From Betaproteobacteria bacterium (GTDB taxonomy: Bacteria > Pseudomonadota > Gammaproteobacteria > Burkholderiales > JAEUOS01), in assembly GCA_028292405.1 (NCBI GenBank), contig JAQGMJ010000031.1, positions 1 through 64,000 of the forward strand: 64,000 nucleotides of DNA, in the 5' to 3' direction. A program made the position numbers and the translations under genes. This document shows, piece by piece, positions 62,147-64,000 of this stretch (position 1 is the stretch's first letter; every line of letters starts with the position of its first letter). Under the pieces are notes generated by a model. The model was not told the origin of the DNA. It saw only the letters and a list, made by a program, of their open reading frames with translations, and did not search any database.

Positions 62147-64000
62147 CTAGATGGTACTCAGGCCCTGGCCGAACAGCAGGGTCACGTTGATCCGCCGGTT
62201 GGCAAAGCCGGGCTTGAAATGCAATTCGTCGGTGGTGTGAAACAGGGTCGAATCGAACAGCACGCAGCGATTGGCGCGGTAAGGCACGCGGATCGGCTCG
62301 GCGCCATGCGCAACGCAAAAGGCCATCATCTTCTCCGACGCCGAGTTGTAGTCGCGGAAACTCCACCCCTCCGGCGCCGGCACGTCGTAGACCACCATGC
62401 CGCCGGTGCTCGGGTCGGCGCAGGCCTCGTCCGGCGTGATCCAGAAGTTCACGTTCACCCGCGCGAAGTCCGCATGCAGGTTGATGCCCTGGCGCCGCTG
62501 GTCGTACTTGAACGCCCAGGCCTGCATCAGCGGATGCGGGCCGACCACCTCCGGCATTGCGCGCCGCAGTTCGTCGGCGATCGCCAGCAGCACCGGCGGC
62601 GAAAACCCGCCGGAGAGAAAAGCCCCCATGTAACCCTTGTTGTAGACCGTCTTGAAAATCGTCGCCTCTTCGCAAAAGGCGCGCAAATCGGCCAGCGCCT
62701 GCGGTGAAAGAAAATCGTCGATCACCACCATCTGCGGGCGGCCGGTCTTGTACTGTCCCTCGATGGCCGCGTAATCCCGTGCCGCCAGGGCCGGCTCGGC
62801 CAGCGGCTTGGACGGAACAAAATAGAAGGGCGCAAGCGCGGCGCGCAGCGCCTCGCCTTCGGCGCCCTCGGGGGCAAAGCTGCTGTTCGGGTCGCCGCTT
62901 TTTTCATAAAGCTTTTGCAGCAACGGCAAATGCACCGCCGCCTCTACCGGCAGCTTGCCGCGCTCCTGCAACAGTTGCAACTGCTCGTATTCGTGGCGAA
63001 TGTGCGGCTCGCTCACCGGCCAGATCAGGAAGTCCTTGGCGCCCGCCCCGGTGGTCAATTTCATCGAATGGAGCAACTGGTTGTGCGCGGCCTCCTGATG
63101 CCCGCGGTCCAGCTCGATCAGCCCGCGCACATAGCTGGCGTCGATGTCCGCCTCGATCTCGCGCTGATAATTCCTGATCACCCCGTCGGCGGCCTCGCGC
63201 TCGCCGGCCTCGAGATGCAGGCGCAACAGCGCGCGGATCGCCTCGATCGAGCGGCCGCCGGCGGCCAGTGCGTCGTTATAGGCCCGCACCGCCTGCGCAT
63301 GCCGGCCGATACCCGCATAAGCCGCGCCCACCTGCTCAAGAATCTGCGGCACCGCGCCCGCGCCTTCGCTATTGCGGAAAGTGCCGAGCGTGGCGTAGTA
63401 ATCGCCGATGTTGTTCAGGCAGCGCATCACCTGGAACACCGCCATCGGCATCTGTGGATTGAGCTTGATCGCCCGCTGCGCCAGCCCCAGCGCCTCGTGC
63501 GGCTGGTCGAATTCGAAGGCGGCGAAACTGGCCACCAGCAGCGCGCGAAAGCTGTTCGGGTTGGCCGCCAGCTCGATGCCCGCCGCATGCCGCGCCAGGT
63601 GCCAGTTGCCCGCCGCCTGTGCCACGTCGGCCACCACCAGCGCCAGCAGGCTTTCGCGCAAGGGTATTTCCGCCAGGCCGCTCTGGATCCGCGCATAGGC
63701 CTCCGGCGCGCGCCCGGCCACTTGCAGCGCCATCAGGTAAACGGCAAAGGCGTCGAAGCTCGCATGCCCCGAAGCGACCGCGCCTTCAGCCAGGCGGATG
63801 ATCTGCGCCGGATTGCCGCGCGTCATGATGCCCACCAGCGCCGCTGCCGCCATTCCGGCCCAGGAATTGGCGTTCAGGCGCCCGGTGTCGCGCAGGCGCG
63901 CCGCCTCCTGCGCGTTGCCGACGGAGAAGCAGCAGATCACCGCCTCCAGCGCGTCCTCGTCGTTCTCCATGCGGGCCGACTGCAGGCCGCCGAAGGCCCC
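62147..64000 (-). CDS. TPR protein with C-terminal 2OG-Fe(II) oxygenase domain (5' end beyond window)
   Basis: About 300 residues of TPR-like helical repeats (HEALGLAQRAIKLNPQMPMAV; GRHAQAVRAYNDALAAGG) precede a linker and a C-terminal oxygenase domain. That domain has LHADFARVNVNFW (H-x-D), GGMVVYDVPAPEGW and a late histidine in STLFHTTDEL followed by NRRINVTLLFG. An ATG at 63970 opens 607 codons, but the frame continues to the window edge with coding character and that ATG has no ribosome site. The gene is therefore likely longer. A TPR plus oxygenase protein next to rfbD suggests modification of a surface glycan or glycoprotein. Confidence 0.75.
   Translation of the reverse strand, partial: GAFGGLQSARMENDEDALEAVICCFSVGNAQEAARLRDTGRLNANSWAGMAAAALVGIMTRGNPAQIIRLAEGAVASGHASFDAFAVYLMALQVAGRAPEAYARIQSGLAEIPLRESLLALVVADVAQAAGNWHLARHAAGIELAANPNSFRALLVASFAAFEFDQPHEALGLAQRAIKLNPQMPMAVFQVMRCLNNIGDYYATLGTFRNSEGAGAVPQILEQVGAAYAGIGRHAQAVRAYNDALAAGGRSIEAIRALLRLHLEAGEREAADGVIRNYQREIEADIDASYVRGLIELDRGHQEAAHNQLLHSMKLTTGAGAKDFLIWPVSEPHIRHEYEQLQLLQERGKLPVEAAVHLPLLQKLYEKSGDPNSSFAPEGAEGEALRAALAPFYFVPSKPLAEPALAARDYAAIEGQYKTGRPQMVVIDDFLSPQALADLRAFCEEATIFKTVYNKGYMGAFLSGGFSPPVLLAIADELRRAMPEVVGPHPLMQAWAFKYDQRRQGINLHADFARVNVNFWITPDEACADPSTGGMVVYDVPAPEGWSFRDYNSASEKMMAFCVAHGAEPIRVPYRANRCVLFDSTLFHTTDELHFKPGFANRRINVTLLFGQGLSTI

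Overview
The window reads as a GC-rich (roughly 65% by eye) chromosomal segment of an aerobic betaproteobacterium, most likely Burkholderiales or a close relative. The evidence is three TctC/Bug-type solute receptors, a betaproteobacterial trimeric porin, the dacC–dat–ybeD–lipB–lipA neighbourhood, ubiquinone genes (ubiX, coq7), pilU, and aerobic aromatic degradation through CoA thioesters (boxB, a 2-aminobenzoate-CoA-ligase-type operon). No tRNA, rRNA, CRISPR array, IS element or complete prophage was seen.

Region by region. 1–3.1 kb: end of an upstream gene, a REP-like inverted pair, boxB, a TauD-type dioxygenase and a VOC protein. 3.3–6.2 kb: three tandem paralogous response regulators with the receiver at the C terminus. 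6.3–9.2 kb: a Rieske ring-hydroxylating dioxygenase (alpha and beta only), the C-terminal stump of a LysR regulator, and an exported alpha/beta hydrolase. 9.2–12.2 kb: a small accessory island with a membrane protein ending in a type IV pilin-like domain and an orphan terminase-small-subunit-like protein. It abuts rnpB (RNase P RNA), which is followed by a structured hairpin/terminator element repeated near 51.1 kb. 12.2–18.4 kb: two alpha/beta hydrolases (one with every fluoroacetate-dehalogenase active-site residue), a tartrate/malate dehydrogenase, a frameshifted PKD-like exported protein, an MFS carrier and two tiny genes. 18.4–26.8 kb: a TctC receptor, a lobe-deleted ABC binding protein, duplicated TPR–glycosyltransferases flanking ubiX, a fructosamine-kinase-like protein, a tautomerase and an amidase. 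26.9–33.7 kb: birA and a complete Mla-like lipid transport operon with a lipoprotein, VanZ, a ferredoxin and a hydrolase. 33.7–38.5 kb: thioesterase, two-component pair, deacetylase and TctC. 38.6–45.3 kb: dacC, dat, ybeD and lipB, then a carbamoyltransferase and an FkbM methyltransferase inserted before lipA. 45.3–51.2 kb: a LysR regulator divergent from a dioxygenase–enolase–TctC operon, then a TlpA-like pair and a DUF4197 protein. 51.2–55.5 kb: a MarR–enoyl-CoA hydratase–acyl-CoA dehydrogenase–CoA ligase operon. 55.6–64 kb: an FkbM-like protein, pilU, a 2OG oxygenase, the porin, coq7, rfbD and a TPR–2OG oxygenase running off the end.

The genes suggest a versatile scavenger of aromatic and organic acids. 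The porin and Bug receptors would bring substrates in. CoA ligases, ring oxygenases, hydrolases and dehydrogenases would process them, and LysR/MarR regulators would gate them. Envelope upkeep (Mla, DacC, RfbD, glycosyltransferases) and cofactor genes (biotin, lipoate, ubiquinone) are interleaved. The most unusual items are the two-copy structured RNA-like element, the pilin-domain fusion, the carbamoyltransferase/methyltransferase insertion in the lip operon and the triplicated response regulators.
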